Assembly (NCBI RefSeq): GCF_024708915.1
Contig: NZ_JANJXQ010000144.1
Coordinates: 1 to 10,746 of the forward strand
Length of the DNA: 10,746 nucleotides
Reading direction: 5' to 3'
Source: Thiobacillus sp.
Lineage (GTDB): Bacteria; Pseudomonadota; Gammaproteobacteria; Burkholderiales; Thiobacillaceae
Both the position numbers and the translations under genes were made by a program. This document shows, piece by piece, positions 1-9,637 of this stretch. The notes beneath the pieces are model-generated. The model was not told the origin of the DNA, did not search any database, and saw only the letters and a program-made list of their open reading frames with translations. Position 1 is the stretch's first letter. Each line of letters begins with the position of its first letter.

Positions 1-44
1 GCGCACAAGATGGCGCGATTCATTGCGAACGCGAAAGAAGCATC

Positions 45-48
<4 letters not shown>
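1..48 (+). CDS. trpF: Phosphoribosylanthranilate isomerase, C-terminal end only (partial)
   Basis: Frame 1 is open from the window edge to a TGA at 46-48 and encodes a 15-residue tail, [16 protein letters not shown] charged tail with an 'R-F-I-x-x-x-K' pattern is what the last helix of TrpF looks like, and trpF directly precedes trpB in many betaproteobacteria; both points are family knowledge. The stop overlaps the trpB start as ATGA (45-48), which implies translational coupling. TrpF converts N-(5-phosphoribosyl)anthranilate to CdRP in tryptophan synthesis. Only the tail is visible, so the call rests mainly on context. Confidence 0.65.
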
Positions 49-1244
<1,196 letters not shown>

Positions 1245-1246
1245 GC

Positions 1247-2155
1247 ATGGCCATTCCCGATTTTCAAAGCATTTTCCTGCCGCTTCTTAAGGCCTGTGCG
1301 GATGGTCAGGAACATACCAAGCAAGAGCTGCTGCCATTACTGGCAAACCAGTTTGAACTGACAGAAGGAGAACTCGCGATCAAGCTTGCAAGCGGCAAGC
1401 AGGGGATGTTTGATAACCGTGTGGGATGGGCGAAGAGTTATCTCAAACAGGCGGGCTTGCTCGAGATGGTGAAGCGCGGCGTTTTCAGAATTACAGCCCG
1501 TGGATTGCAGGTTTTGCACGAAAATCCACAGCCCTTGAATGTCAAGTATCTGAAACGATTCCCTGAATTTGTGGCTTTCAATGCGGGCAAACCCAAGGAC
1601 GAGAGCAAACCTGCTGAGCCGGTTGCACTGAATCAGGAAACGCCTGACGAGCTCATTGCGGGTGGTTATAAACAATTGCGCGAGGCACTCGCACTTGAGG
1701 TGCTGGATCAAATTAAAAGTGTCAGCCCCGCACGCTTCGAGGAATTGGTAGTCGACCTTCTGCTGAAGATGGGTTATGGCGGTACACAGGAAGACGCTGG
1801 GCGAGTGGTCGGGAAAAGTGGTGATGGTGGCATCGATGGCATCATCAACGAAGACCGCTTGGGGCTGGATGTGATCTACATCCAAGCCAAACGGTGGGAG
1901 GCGGATGTCGGGCGCCCGGAAATTCAGAAATTTGTAGGCGCGTTGGCTGGCAATAAAGCCAGCAAAGGCGTTTTCATTACCAGCTCGGGTTTTTCCAAAG
2001 GCGCTGCTGAGTATGCGTCACAAGTGAATCATCGGGTTGTGCTGATTGACGGCCCAATGTTGGCGGAACTGATGATGGACCACGATCTGGGTGTTTCTAC
2101 CAAAGATGTCTATACGGTGAAGCGCTTAGACACTGATTATTTTGAAGAAGACTGA
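1247..2155 (+). CDS. mrr: Mrr-type modification-dependent (Type IV) restriction endonuclease
   Basis: The 302-residue product matches the length and layout of Escherichia coli Mrr (about 304 aa). Residues 1 to about 95 form the winged-helix Mrr_N domain (e.g. NRVGWAKSYLKQAGLLE, then a basic strand-turn). A variable linker spans about 96-135, and the Mrr_cat domain runs from about 140 to 285. The PD-(D/E)xK-like nuclease core is intact: FEELVVDLL at 164-172, GDGGIDG with D197, and the IQAKRW motif with Q213-x-K215. GVFITSSGFS (241-250) and a terminal LDTDYFE also resemble Mrr. Enzymes of this family cut methylated DNA and need no partner methyltransferase; none is nearby. In three sampled 60-base lines, G+C is about 43-50%, against about 67% in a sampled trpB line, and it uses A/T-ending codons such as TTA, AAA and ATT. 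This suggests later acquisition. It sits exactly between trpB and trpA with no mobile-element remnants. Substrate specificity cannot be read from the sequence. Confidence 0.93.
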   Translation: MAIPDFQSIFLPLLKACADGQEHTKQELLPLLANQFELTEGELAIKLASGKQGMFDNRVGWAKSYLKQAGLLEMVKRGVFRITARGLQVLHENPQPLNVKYLKRFPEFVAFNAGKPKDESKPAEPVALNQETPDELIAGGYKQLREALALEVLDQIKSVSPARFEELVVDLLLKMGYGGTQEDAGRVVGKSGDGGIDGIINEDRLGLDVIYIQAKRWEADVGRPEIQKFVGALAGNKASKGVFITSSGFSKGAAEYASQVNHRVVLIDGPMLAELMMDHDLGVSTKDVYTVKRLDTDYFEED

Positions 2156-2158
2156 ACC

Positions 2159-2965
2159 ATGAGCCGCATCGGCCAGACTTTTACCGCGCTCAAGGCGCAA
2201 AACAGGAAAGCCCTGATCCCTTTCATCACTGCCGGCGACCCCGGCAAGGGCCTGACGGTGCCGCTGATGCACGCGCTGGTGGAAGCCGGGGTGGACATCA
2301 TCGAACTGGGGGTGCCGTTTTCCGATCCGATGGCGGATGGACCGGTGATCCAGCGCGCCTCCGAGCGGGCGCTGGCGAACAAGGTCGGGCTGAAGGACGT
2401 GCTGGCGATGACGGCGGAATTCCGCAAGACCAACGCGACCACGCCGGTGGTGCTGATGGGCTATGCCAATCCGGTCGAGCGCATGGGTTACGAGGCCTTT
2501 GCCCTGGCCGCCCAGGCGGCCGGCGTGGACGGCGTGCTGACGGTGGACATTCCGCCGGAAGAGTCGCACGGCGTGGCCGATGTATTCAAGGCGCACGGCA
2601 TCGATCCGATTTTCCTGCTGTCGCCGACCACGCCGGAATCCCGGGTGGAGCAGGTGGCGGCGGTTGCCGGCGGCTTCATCTATTACGTGTCGCTGAAGGG
2701 AGTGACCGGCTCGGCCAGCCTCGACATCGAGGAAGTGGCGCGCAAGCTTGCCATGGTTCGCGCACGTTGCAGCCTGCCGGTGGGGGTGGGGTTCGGCATC
2801 CGCGATGCGGCGACAGCCGAAGCGGTGGCGCGTATTGCCGACGCCGTGGTGGTGGGCAGCCGCATCGTGCACGAGATCGAGACGGCGCCCGAAAACGAGG
2901 TGATCAGCCGGGTGAAACACCTGGTGCAGGATTTGCGCCGGGGTGTCGACGCGGCGTCGAAATAA
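2159..2965 (+). CDS. trpA: Tryptophan synthase alpha chain
   Basis: TrpA is the TIM-barrel alpha subunit, which cleaves indole-3-glycerol phosphate to indole and glyceraldehyde 3-phosphate; indole then channels to TrpB. The 268-residue length is standard. The catalytic glutamate is E49 in [11 protein letters not shown], and the catalytic aspartate is D60 in SDPMADGP. Phosphate-binding elements are GVTG (181-184), GFGIRD (212-216 region) and VVGSRIV (231-237). The ATG lies 3 bases after the mrr stop. The only purine-rich stretch that could serve as a ribosome binding site is GAAGAAG (2144-2150), which forms the last codons of mrr. TrpA translation may therefore depend on mrr sequence or on coupling. 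Codon use returns to the G/C-ending pattern of trpB. Confidence 0.98.
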   Translation: MSRIGQTFTALKAQNRKALIPFITAGDPGKGLTVPLMHALVEAGVDIIELGVPFSDPMADGPVIQRASERALANKVGLKDVLAMTAEFRKTNATTPVVLMGYANPVERMGYEAFALAAQAAGVDGVLTVDIPPEESHGVADVFKAHGIDPIFLLSPTTPESRVEQVAAVAGGFIYYVSLKGVTGSASLDIEEVARKLAMVRARCSLPVGVGFGIRDAATAEAVARIADAVVVGSRIVHEIETAPENEVISRVKHLVQDLRRGVDAASK

Positions 2966-2982
2966 GGTAGCGGAGAATAACG

Positions 2983-3852
2983 ATGAGCTGGTTCCAGAAA
3001 ATTTTGCCGCCGAAAATCAAACGGCGTGCGCTGACCGACAAGAAATCCATGCCCGAGGGCCTGTGGTCCAAGTGTCCGGCATGCAATGAAGTGCTGTACC
3101 GTGCAGACCTCGAAAGCAATCAGGAGGTGTGTCCCAAATGCGGCCATCATCACCGTATCGGCGCACGGCAGCGGCTGGCCATGCTGCTGGATGCCGAGGG
3201 CCAGCACGAGATCGGCGCCCAGGTGACGCCACTCGATCCGCTGAAGTTCAAGGACAGCAAGAAATATCCCGACCGTCTTAAAGAGGCCCAGGCCGGCACG
3301 TCGGAAACCGATGCGCTGGTGGTGCTGGGCGGCAGCGTCAAGGCAGTGCCGGTGGTGGCGGCGGCGTTCGAATTCAAGTTCATGGGCGGTTCGATGGGCT
3401 CGGTGGTGGGCGAGCGTTTTGTGCTCGGCGTGGAAGCGGCGATCGAATCGAACTCGGCCTTCGTCTGCTTTTCCGCCAGCGGCGGCGCACGCATGCAGGA
3501 AGGCCTGTTCTCGCTGATGCAGATGGCCAAGACCTCGGCTGCGCTGACCCAGCTCTCGCGCAACCGCCTGCCCTTCATCTCGGTGCTGACCGACCCCACC
3601 ATGGGCGGCGTGTCGGCGAGTTTCGCCATGCTGGGCGACCTCATCGTCGCCGAACCGAATGCGCTGATCGGCTTTGCCGGTCCGCGCGTGATTGAGCAGA
3701 CCGTGCGCGAGACGCTGCCGGAAGGCTTTCAGCGCGCCGAATTCCTGCAGGAGAAGGGCGCTATTGACCGCATCATCGACCGCCGCCAGATGCGCGACGA
3801 ACTCGCCACCACGCTGGCGATGATGATGGGCCGGCCGGCGCTGGCTGCCTAG
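2983..3852 (+). CDS. accD: Acetyl-CoA carboxylase carboxyltransferase subunit beta
   Basis: AccD pairs with AccA to form the carboxyltransferase of acetyl-CoA carboxylase, which moves the carboxyl group from carboxybiotin on AccB to acetyl-CoA to make malonyl-CoA for fatty acid synthesis. The 289 residues begin with the conserved [13 protein letters not shown] four-cysteine zinc ribbon follows (C31, C34, C50, C53, in CPAC and CPKC pairs). The crotonase-like core carries the glycine-rich oxyanion-hole segments SGGARMQEG (166-174) and [10 protein letters not shown] (206-215). The gene has one of the clearest ribosome binding sites in the window, GGAG at 2972-2975, 7 bases before the ATG, within a 17-base gap after trpA. 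The trpA-accD-folC order is common in beta- and gammaproteobacteria. Confidence 0.98.
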   Translation: MSWFQKILPPKIKRRALTDKKSMPEGLWSKCPACNEVLYRADLESNQEVCPKCGHHHRIGARQRLAMLLDAEGQHEIGAQVTPLDPLKFKDSKKYPDRLKEAQAGTSETDALVVLGGSVKAVPVVAAAFEFKFMGGSMGSVVGERFVLGVEAAIESNSAFVCFSASGGARMQEGLFSLMQMAKTSAALTQLSRNRLPFISVLTDPTMGGVSASFAMLGDLIVAEPNALIGFAGPRVIEQTVRETLPEGFQRAEFLQEKGAIDRIIDRRQMRDELATTLAMMMGRPALAA

Positions 3853-3855
3853 GGC

Positions 3856-5133
3856 GTGCCAGCTCGCTCGGGTCTTTCGCTGGCCGGCTGGCTGGCGCGG
3901 CTGGAGCAGCTGCATCCCAGCACCATCGAGCTTGGCCTGGAGCGGGTACGCCGCGTCAAGGATGCGCTCGGGCTGGATGCCGCCTTTCCCCTCATCGTCG
4001 TCGGCGGCACCAACGGCAAAGGCTCCACCTGCGCCTATCTCGAAGCCATGCTCCGCACCGCCGGCTACAAGACCGGCCTGTACACCTCGCCGCACCTGCT
4101 GCGCTATAACGAGCGGGTGCGGATTGCCGGCAGGGAGGCGGACGACGCCGAACTGGTCGCCGCGTTTGAAAGAGTCGATGCCGCGCGTGGCGACATCTCG
4201 CTGACCTATTTCGAATTCGGCACCCTGGGCGCGATGCTGCAGTTCATCGATGCCGGCGTCGACGTGGCCATCCTCGAAGTCGGCCTCGGCGGGCGTCTCG
4301 ACGCGGTGAATGCGTTCGACGCCGATGCCGCGGTCGTCACCAGCGTCGACCTCGACCACATGGAATTTCTGGGCGATACCCGCGAAAAGATCGGTTTCGA
4401 GAAAGCCGGCATTTACCGCGCCGGCCGTCCCGCCGTCTGCGCCGACCCTGAACCGCCTGCCAGCCTGATCGAGCACGCCCGGCACCTCGGCACCGACCTG
4501 CGCTGCGCGGGCCGCGACTTCGCCGTGCAGCGCGAGACGGATCGCTGGACCTATCGGGGGAGGGCGTGCAACTGGACCGATCTGCCCTTGCCCGCCATGG
4601 CGGGGGGCTATCAGCTACGCAATGCAGCCGGTGCGCTGGCGGTACTGGAGGCCTTGCGCCCCCGCCTGCCGGTGAGCGAGGCGGCGATCCGCCAGGGGCT
4701 TGCCGTGGCGCGGGCGCCAGGGCGATTTCAGCGCATCGCCCATGCGCCGGAAGTCATTCTCGACGTGGCGCACAACCCGGAAGCGGCGCGGGCGCTGGCC
4801 GCCACCTTGCGCGACCAGCCGGTGGCCGGGCGCACGCTGGCGGTGGTGGGCATGCTGGCGGACAAGGATGCGGCAGGCGTGTTCGCCGCACTGTCCGGCG
4901 AGATCGATGCGTGGTGGGCGTGCATGCCTGTTTCGCCGCGTGCGCGCGATGCCGCGGCGCTGGCAGCCATCCTGCGCACGCACGCAGGCCATGCCCCGGT
5001 CAAGGTGCAGCGGGATGTGAATGCGGCGCTGGCGGAGGCGCGAAGCGCGGCATGCGAAGGTGATAGAATTCTCGTCTTCGGTTCGTTCTATACCGTTGCC
5101 GCCGTGCTCGACCATGCCGCCACCCAGCAGTGA
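3856..5133 (+). CDS. folC: Bifunctional dihydrofolate synthase / folylpolyglutamate synthase
   Basis: FolC adds glutamate to dihydropteroate and then to folates, using ATP, in the cytosol. The 425-residue protein is a Mur-ligase-fold enzyme. It carries the P-loop GTNGKGS (51-57), the folate-ligase signature TSPHLLRYNERVRI (78-91 region), EVGLGGRLDAVN (141-152), and the C-terminal Mur ligase element DVAHNPEA (303-310). Near the end, GDRILVFGSFYTVAAVL is typical of FolC. The chosen start is a GTG 3 bases after the accD stop; it gives an N-terminus (SLAGWLARLEQLHPSTIELGLERV) that matches the family from its first helix. No strong Shine-Dalgarno is visible, so coupling to accD is likely. Its last 20 bases overlap the next gene. 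Confidence 0.97.
   Translation: MPARSGLSLAGWLARLEQLHPSTIELGLERVRRVKDALGLDAAFPLIVVGGTNGKGSTCAYLEAMLRTAGYKTGLYTSPHLLRYNERVRIAGREADDAELVAAFERVDAARGDISLTYFEFGTLGAMLQFIDAGVDVAILEVGLGGRLDAVNAFDADAAVVTSVDLDHMEFLGDTREKIGFEKAGIYRAGRPAVCADPEPPASLIEHARHLGTDLRCAGRDFAVQRETDRWTYRGRACNWTDLPLPAMAGGYQLRNAAGALAVLEALRPRLPVSEAAIRQGLAVARAPGRFQRIAHAPEVILDVAHNPEAARALAATLRDQPVAGRTLAVVGMLADKDAAGVFAALSGEIDAWWACMPVSPRARDAAALAAILRTHAGHAPVKVQRDVNAALAEARSAACEGDRILVFGSFYTVAAVLDHAATQQ
5061..5069 (+). promoter_or_regulatory. Possible extended -10 promoter element inside folC
   Basis: TGATAGAAT has the TG-n extension followed by TAGAAT, which matches the sigma-70 -10 consensus at five of six positions. It lies 45 bases upstream of the dedD start in otherwise very G/C-rich coding DNA. 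It is built from locally unusual synonymous codons (AGA, ATT) in the conserved FolC segment GDRILVF. No convincing -35 element is visible at 17 bases upstream. It could give the dedD-cvpA-purF-metZ segment its own transcript, but chance is a real alternative. Confidence 0.25.
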
Positions 5134-5779
5134 AAATGACCTCAAACGCCGCGCCCGGCGCCGCCTGATCGGCGCGGTTGCGCTGACCTTGCTGGCGGTG
5201 ATCGTGCTGCCGCTGTTGCTGGAAGACGAACCGCCGCCTGCCAGTTCGCTGGCGGTGAAGATGGCAGTGTCGCCGGTCGCCGAATTGCGCGATGAGCCGG
5301 ATCCGTCCAGCGAAGCGGAGCAGGCTGCCGTCGTGGCGGCACCGCCCCCCTCCCCGCAACTGGAGACGAGGCAACCCGCACCGCCTGCGGCAACGCTCAG
5401 CGGACCGGCGCCCAGATCCGAACCGCGCAAACCCGAACCGCGCAAACCCGAAGCACCCAAGCCCGCGCCTCAGCCGGAACCGCCCAAACCCGCGCCCCAA
5501 CCGGTTGCGAAACCCACACCGACGCCGACGCCTGCGCCGCAGGCCAAATCCGCGGCAACCGGCGAGGCTTTCGTGGTGCAGCTTGCCGCACTGTCCGATT
5601 CCGCCAAGGCCAGTGCGCTCAAGGCGCGTGCAGCCAGCGCCGGGTTGCCGGCCTACACGGACAAGGTGGGCGCCTTGACGCGCGTGCGCGTGGGCCCCTA
5701 TGCCTCGCGCGAAGCCGCAGTGGCGGCTGCGGTGAAACTGGCCGAAAATGGCATGGCCGGACAGGTGCTCACAAAATGA
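5114..5779 (+). CDS. dedD: DedD-type SPOR-domain membrane protein
   Basis: A 221-residue bitopic inner-membrane protein. It has a short basic cytoplasmic N-terminus (KRRARRR, 11-17) and one transmembrane helix at about 18-36 (LIGAVALTLLAVIVLPLLL). A long proline/lysine/glutamate-rich periplasmic linker runs from about 75 to 145. A C-terminal SPOR domain (about 151-221) contains FVVQLAAL, a central helix and VRVGPYASREAA. SPOR domains bind denuded glycan strands of septal peptidoglycan, and DedD promotes cell constriction in E. coli. The ATG at 5114 lies inside the last 20 bases of folC. An upstream in-frame ATG at 5021 would put about 31 unrelated residues in front of the basic-TM motif, so it was not used. 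The order folC-dedD-cvpA-purF is conserved as far as E. coli, which supports the name. Confidence 0.9.
   Translation: MPPPSSENDLKRRARRRLIGAVALTLLAVIVLPLLLEDEPPPASSLAVKMAVSPVAELRDEPDPSSEAEQAAVVAAPPPSPQLETRQPAPPAATLSGPAPRSEPRKPEPRKPEAPKPAPQPEPPKPAPQPVAKPTPTPTPAPQAKSAATGEAFVVQLAALSDSAKASALKARAASAGLPAYTDKVGALTRVRVGPYASREAAVAAAVKLAENGMAGQVLTK
5418..5452 (+). repeat. 15-bp in-frame tandem repeat in the DedD proline-rich linker
   Basis: The unit ccgaaccgcgcaaac occurs perfectly at 5418-5432 and 5433-5447, and a third partial copy (ccgaa) starts at 5448. It encodes two EPRKP pentapeptides. A degenerate protein-level continuation (KPAPQP occurring twice) follows up to about 5505. The unit is a multiple of three, so copy-number change would alter linker length without a frameshift. 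Confidence 0.9.
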
Positions 5780-6267
5780 GCATGCTCGATCTCATCGTGC
5801 TGCTGGTGCTGGTTCTGACCGTGGTACGCGGGCTGATGCGCGGCATGGTGGATACGCTGTTTTCGCTGGCGGCCTGGATCCTGGCCTTTGTGCTGGGCAA
5901 GTGGGGCGCGCTGATGGTGGCCCCCCTGCTGCCGATCGCAACCGACAATCCGGGCATTCGTTATTTCGCCGGCTTCGCGGTGATTTTTCTGGCGGTGCTG
6001 ATTGGCGTACTGCTGTTGGGGCATGCCCTGGCTTCGCTGGTCAAGGCGGCCGGACTGGGCAGCGCCGACAAAGTGCTGGGCGGCGTGCTGGGGCTGGCCA
6101 AGGGGCTGGTGATACTGGCTGGCCTGACGCTGGCGGCTGGACTGACCTCGCTGCCGCGTACCGATTTCTGGAAGCAGGCCATGCTGTCGGACAGCCTGCA
6201 GGCGATGGCGCAGCGCGCCTTGCCGCTGGTGCCGGCAGAGGTGGCGAAGTACGTTCGTTTTGAATAA
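5776..6267 (+). CDS. cvpA: CvpA family inner-membrane protein
   Basis: A 163-residue, very hydrophobic protein. It has four probable transmembrane segments at about 4-21, 26-44, 64-88 and 100-122. The family signature region GSADKVLGGVLGLAKGLVIL (95-114) corresponds to the usual 'D-x-x-L-G-x-x-x-G-x-x-K/R-G' pattern of CvpA. Its polar C-terminus is short. CvpA was named for its requirement for colicin V production in E. coli and is linked to envelope homeostasis; its molecular function is not settled. The ATG overlaps the dedD stop (ATGA, 5776-5779), and purF follows after 21 bases. This is the classic cvpA-purF arrangement. Confidence 0.93.
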   Translation: MSMLDLIVLLVLVLTVVRGLMRGMVDTLFSLAAWILAFVLGKWGALMVAPLLPIATDNPGIRYFAGFAVIFLAVLIGVLLLGHALASLVKAAGLGSADKVLGGVLGLAKGLVILAGLTLAAGLTSLPRTDFWKQAMLSDSLQAMAQRALPLVPAEVAKYVRFE

Positions 6268-6288
6268 TTTCATGGATGGGTGCGCTGT

Positions 6289-7808
<1,520 letters not shown>

Positions 7809-7809
<1 letters not shown>

Positions 7810-8984
7810 TGCACATGGACGACGCTTACGATCTTGAAACGCTGGCGGTTCGCGCCGGCACCGTGCGCAGCCAGTTCAACGAGCACTCGGAGGCGATGTT
7901 CCTCACCTCCAGCTTCGTGTTCGGCAGTGCGGCGGAAGCAGCGGCGCGCTTCAAGGGCGAGCAGCCCGGCCCGATCTACGCGCGCTTCACCAACCCCACC
8001 GTCCAGATGATGGAGGCGCGGCTGGCGGCGCTCGAAGGCGCCGAGCGCTGCGTCGCCTTCGCCTCCGGTATGGCGGCGATCCTGGCGACCGTGATGGGGC
8101 TGATGAAGGCGGGCGAGCACGTCGTCGCGTCGCGCTCGATCTTCGGCTCCACCGTGCAGCTGTTTTCCAACATCCTCGGCCGTTTCGGCATCGAGACGAC
8201 CTACGTGTCGCCGACCGATCCGGCGGAATGGCGCGCGGCGGTGAGGCCGAACACCAAACTGTTCTTCGTCGAGTCGCCGTCCAATCCGCTCACCGAGGTG
8301 AGCGACCTCCGCGCACTCGCAGACATCGCGCACGAGGCCGGCGCCTGGCTCGCGATCGACAACTGCTTTTGTTCACCGGCGCTGCAGAAGCCGCTCGAAC
8401 TCGGCGCCGACATCGTGATCCATTCCGCCACCAAATATCTCGATGGCCAGGGCCGGGTGCTCGGCGGCGCGGTGCTCGGCAGCCAGGCGCTGATGGAAGG
8501 CGTCTACACTTTCCTGCGCACCGCCGGCCCGTCGCTGTCGGCATTCAACGCGTGGGTGATTCTCAAAGGCATGGAAACGCTCTCGCTGCGCATGGAAGCG
8601 CATTCGAAAAACGCGCTGGCGCTGGCGCAATGGCTGGAAGCCCAGCCCCAGGTGGCGCGTGTGTGGTATCCGGGTCTTCCGTCGCACCCGCAGCATGAAC
8701 TCGCGATGCGCCAGCAGAAAACCGGCGGCGGCATCGTCTCGTTCGAGCTCAAGGGCGGCAAGGATGCCGCCTGGAAGCTGATCGACGCGACGAAAATGCT
8801 GTCGATCACCGCCAACCTCGGCGACACCAAGAGCACCATCACCCATCCGGCCACCACCACCCACAGCCGCATGACGCCGGAGCAGCGCGCGGCAGCCGGC
8901 ATCGGCGACGGACTGGTGCGCATCGCGGTGGGGCTCGAAGCGGTGGCTGACATCCAGGCGGATCTTGCGCGCGGGCTGGCATGA
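7809..8984 (+). CDS. metZ: O-succinylhomoserine sulfhydrylase
   Basis: A PLP enzyme of the Cys/Met metabolism (cystathionine gamma-synthase-like) family. It is expected to make homocysteine from O-succinylhomoserine and sulfide by direct sulfhydrylation. The PLP lysine is K209 in HSATKYLDGQGR; the ring-binding aspartate D184 is in LAIDNCFCSP. The cofactor phosphate loop includes SGMAA (87-91), and YARFTNPT (57-64) contributes from the partner subunit. AIDNCFCSPALQKPLELGAD and SATKYLDGQGRVLGGAVLG closely resemble MetZ rather than MetB or MetY, although substrate choice (succinyl or acetyl ester) is inferred. The ATG overlaps the purF stop (TGATG at 7807-7811). A second ATG at 7815 is an alternative start two codons later. 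The purF-metZ pairing is frequent in betaproteobacteria and pseudomonads. Confidence 0.94.
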
Positions 8985-9637
8985 AGCAGGCACTGTCCGC
9001 ACTCCTGCTGGTGTGCGTCGGCGCGGTCCACGCAGCCGACATGGCCGTGGTGCGCTATGTCGACCAGGATCCGGGCGATGCGCCTTACCCGACGCGCATC
9101 CTGGTGACGCCTGACTTCATGCGCATGGACAGCGGCGAGGACGACGGCGATTTCGTCCTGCTGGACCGGCGCCAGCGTCTAGTCGTCAACGTCATGCGCG
9201 AAAGCAGGCTGGCAATGGTGTTCACTTCCGGCATGCTGCCGCCCAAGCCTGCCGGCTGGAAGCCGCGGCTCGATGTCCACAAGGCTGCACGCGGCACCCG
9301 GCGTTTCAGTCTCAGCGTAAAAGGAGTGGTGTGCAGCGAAGGCGTGGCCGCCCAGCGTGCCGCGCCGGATGCGGCGCGCGCGATGGCCGAGTTGAAATCC
9401 ATCCTGGCCGCCACGCAATACCGCGTCTGGAAGGATGCGCCGCCCGAGATGCAGCGCGACTGCGATCTGGCGAATCATGTATGGGAATCGGGCGCCACGC
9501 TGGCGCTTGGCCTGCCGCTGGACGAGCGCGAGTTCACCGGGCGCACGCGGCAGCTCGAAAGCGAAACCCGGCAGCCGCTGCGGCCTGAACTGTTCAGCGT
9601 GCCGGACGGCATGGCGACGATCAACGCGCCGTCATAA
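8981..9637 (+). CDS. Secreted protein of unknown function
   Basis: The 218-residue product has a clear Sec signal peptide: lysine at position 2, a hydrophobic core (ALSALLLVCVGAV) and probable cleavage after A18 (VHA|AD). The mature chain starts with a strand-rich region (about 22-115) of the type 'YPTRILVTPDFMRMDSG ... FVLLDRRQRLVVNV'. A helical stretch with two cysteines (C118, C161) follows; they could form a periplasmic disulfide. The chain ends in a short SVPDGM motif. The strand pattern and the 'R-M-D-S-G' step loosely recall periplasmic LolA/DUF4412-like beta sheets; that is an inference, not an assignment. The ATG overlaps the metZ stop (ATGA, 8981-8984), and base composition matches its neighbours, so it looks like a native operon member. 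I do not recognise a named family. Confidence 0.8.
   Translation: MKQALSALLLVCVGAVHAADMAVVRYVDQDPGDAPYPTRILVTPDFMRMDSGEDDGDFVLLDRRQRLVVNVMRESRLAMVFTSGMLPPKPAGWKPRLDVHKAARGTRRFSLSVKGVVCSEGVAAQRAAPDAARAMAELKSILAATQYRVWKDAPPEMQRDCDLANHVWESGATLALGLPLDEREFTGRTRQLESETRQPLRPELFSVPDGMATINAPS

Noticed and set aside
2683..4485. 600-codon open frame on the minus strand opposite trpA, accD and folC
   Set aside because: It lies antisense to three well-identified genes and has the histidine/arginine/alanine-rich composition expected when G/C-ending codons are read in reverse. It shows no recognisable domain.
6261..6268. A/T-rich TGAATAAT before purF as a possible -10 element
   Set aside because: The hexamer lacks the key first T of the -10 consensus, no -35 is seen at the right distance, and the sequence is mostly the cvpA end and stop codon.
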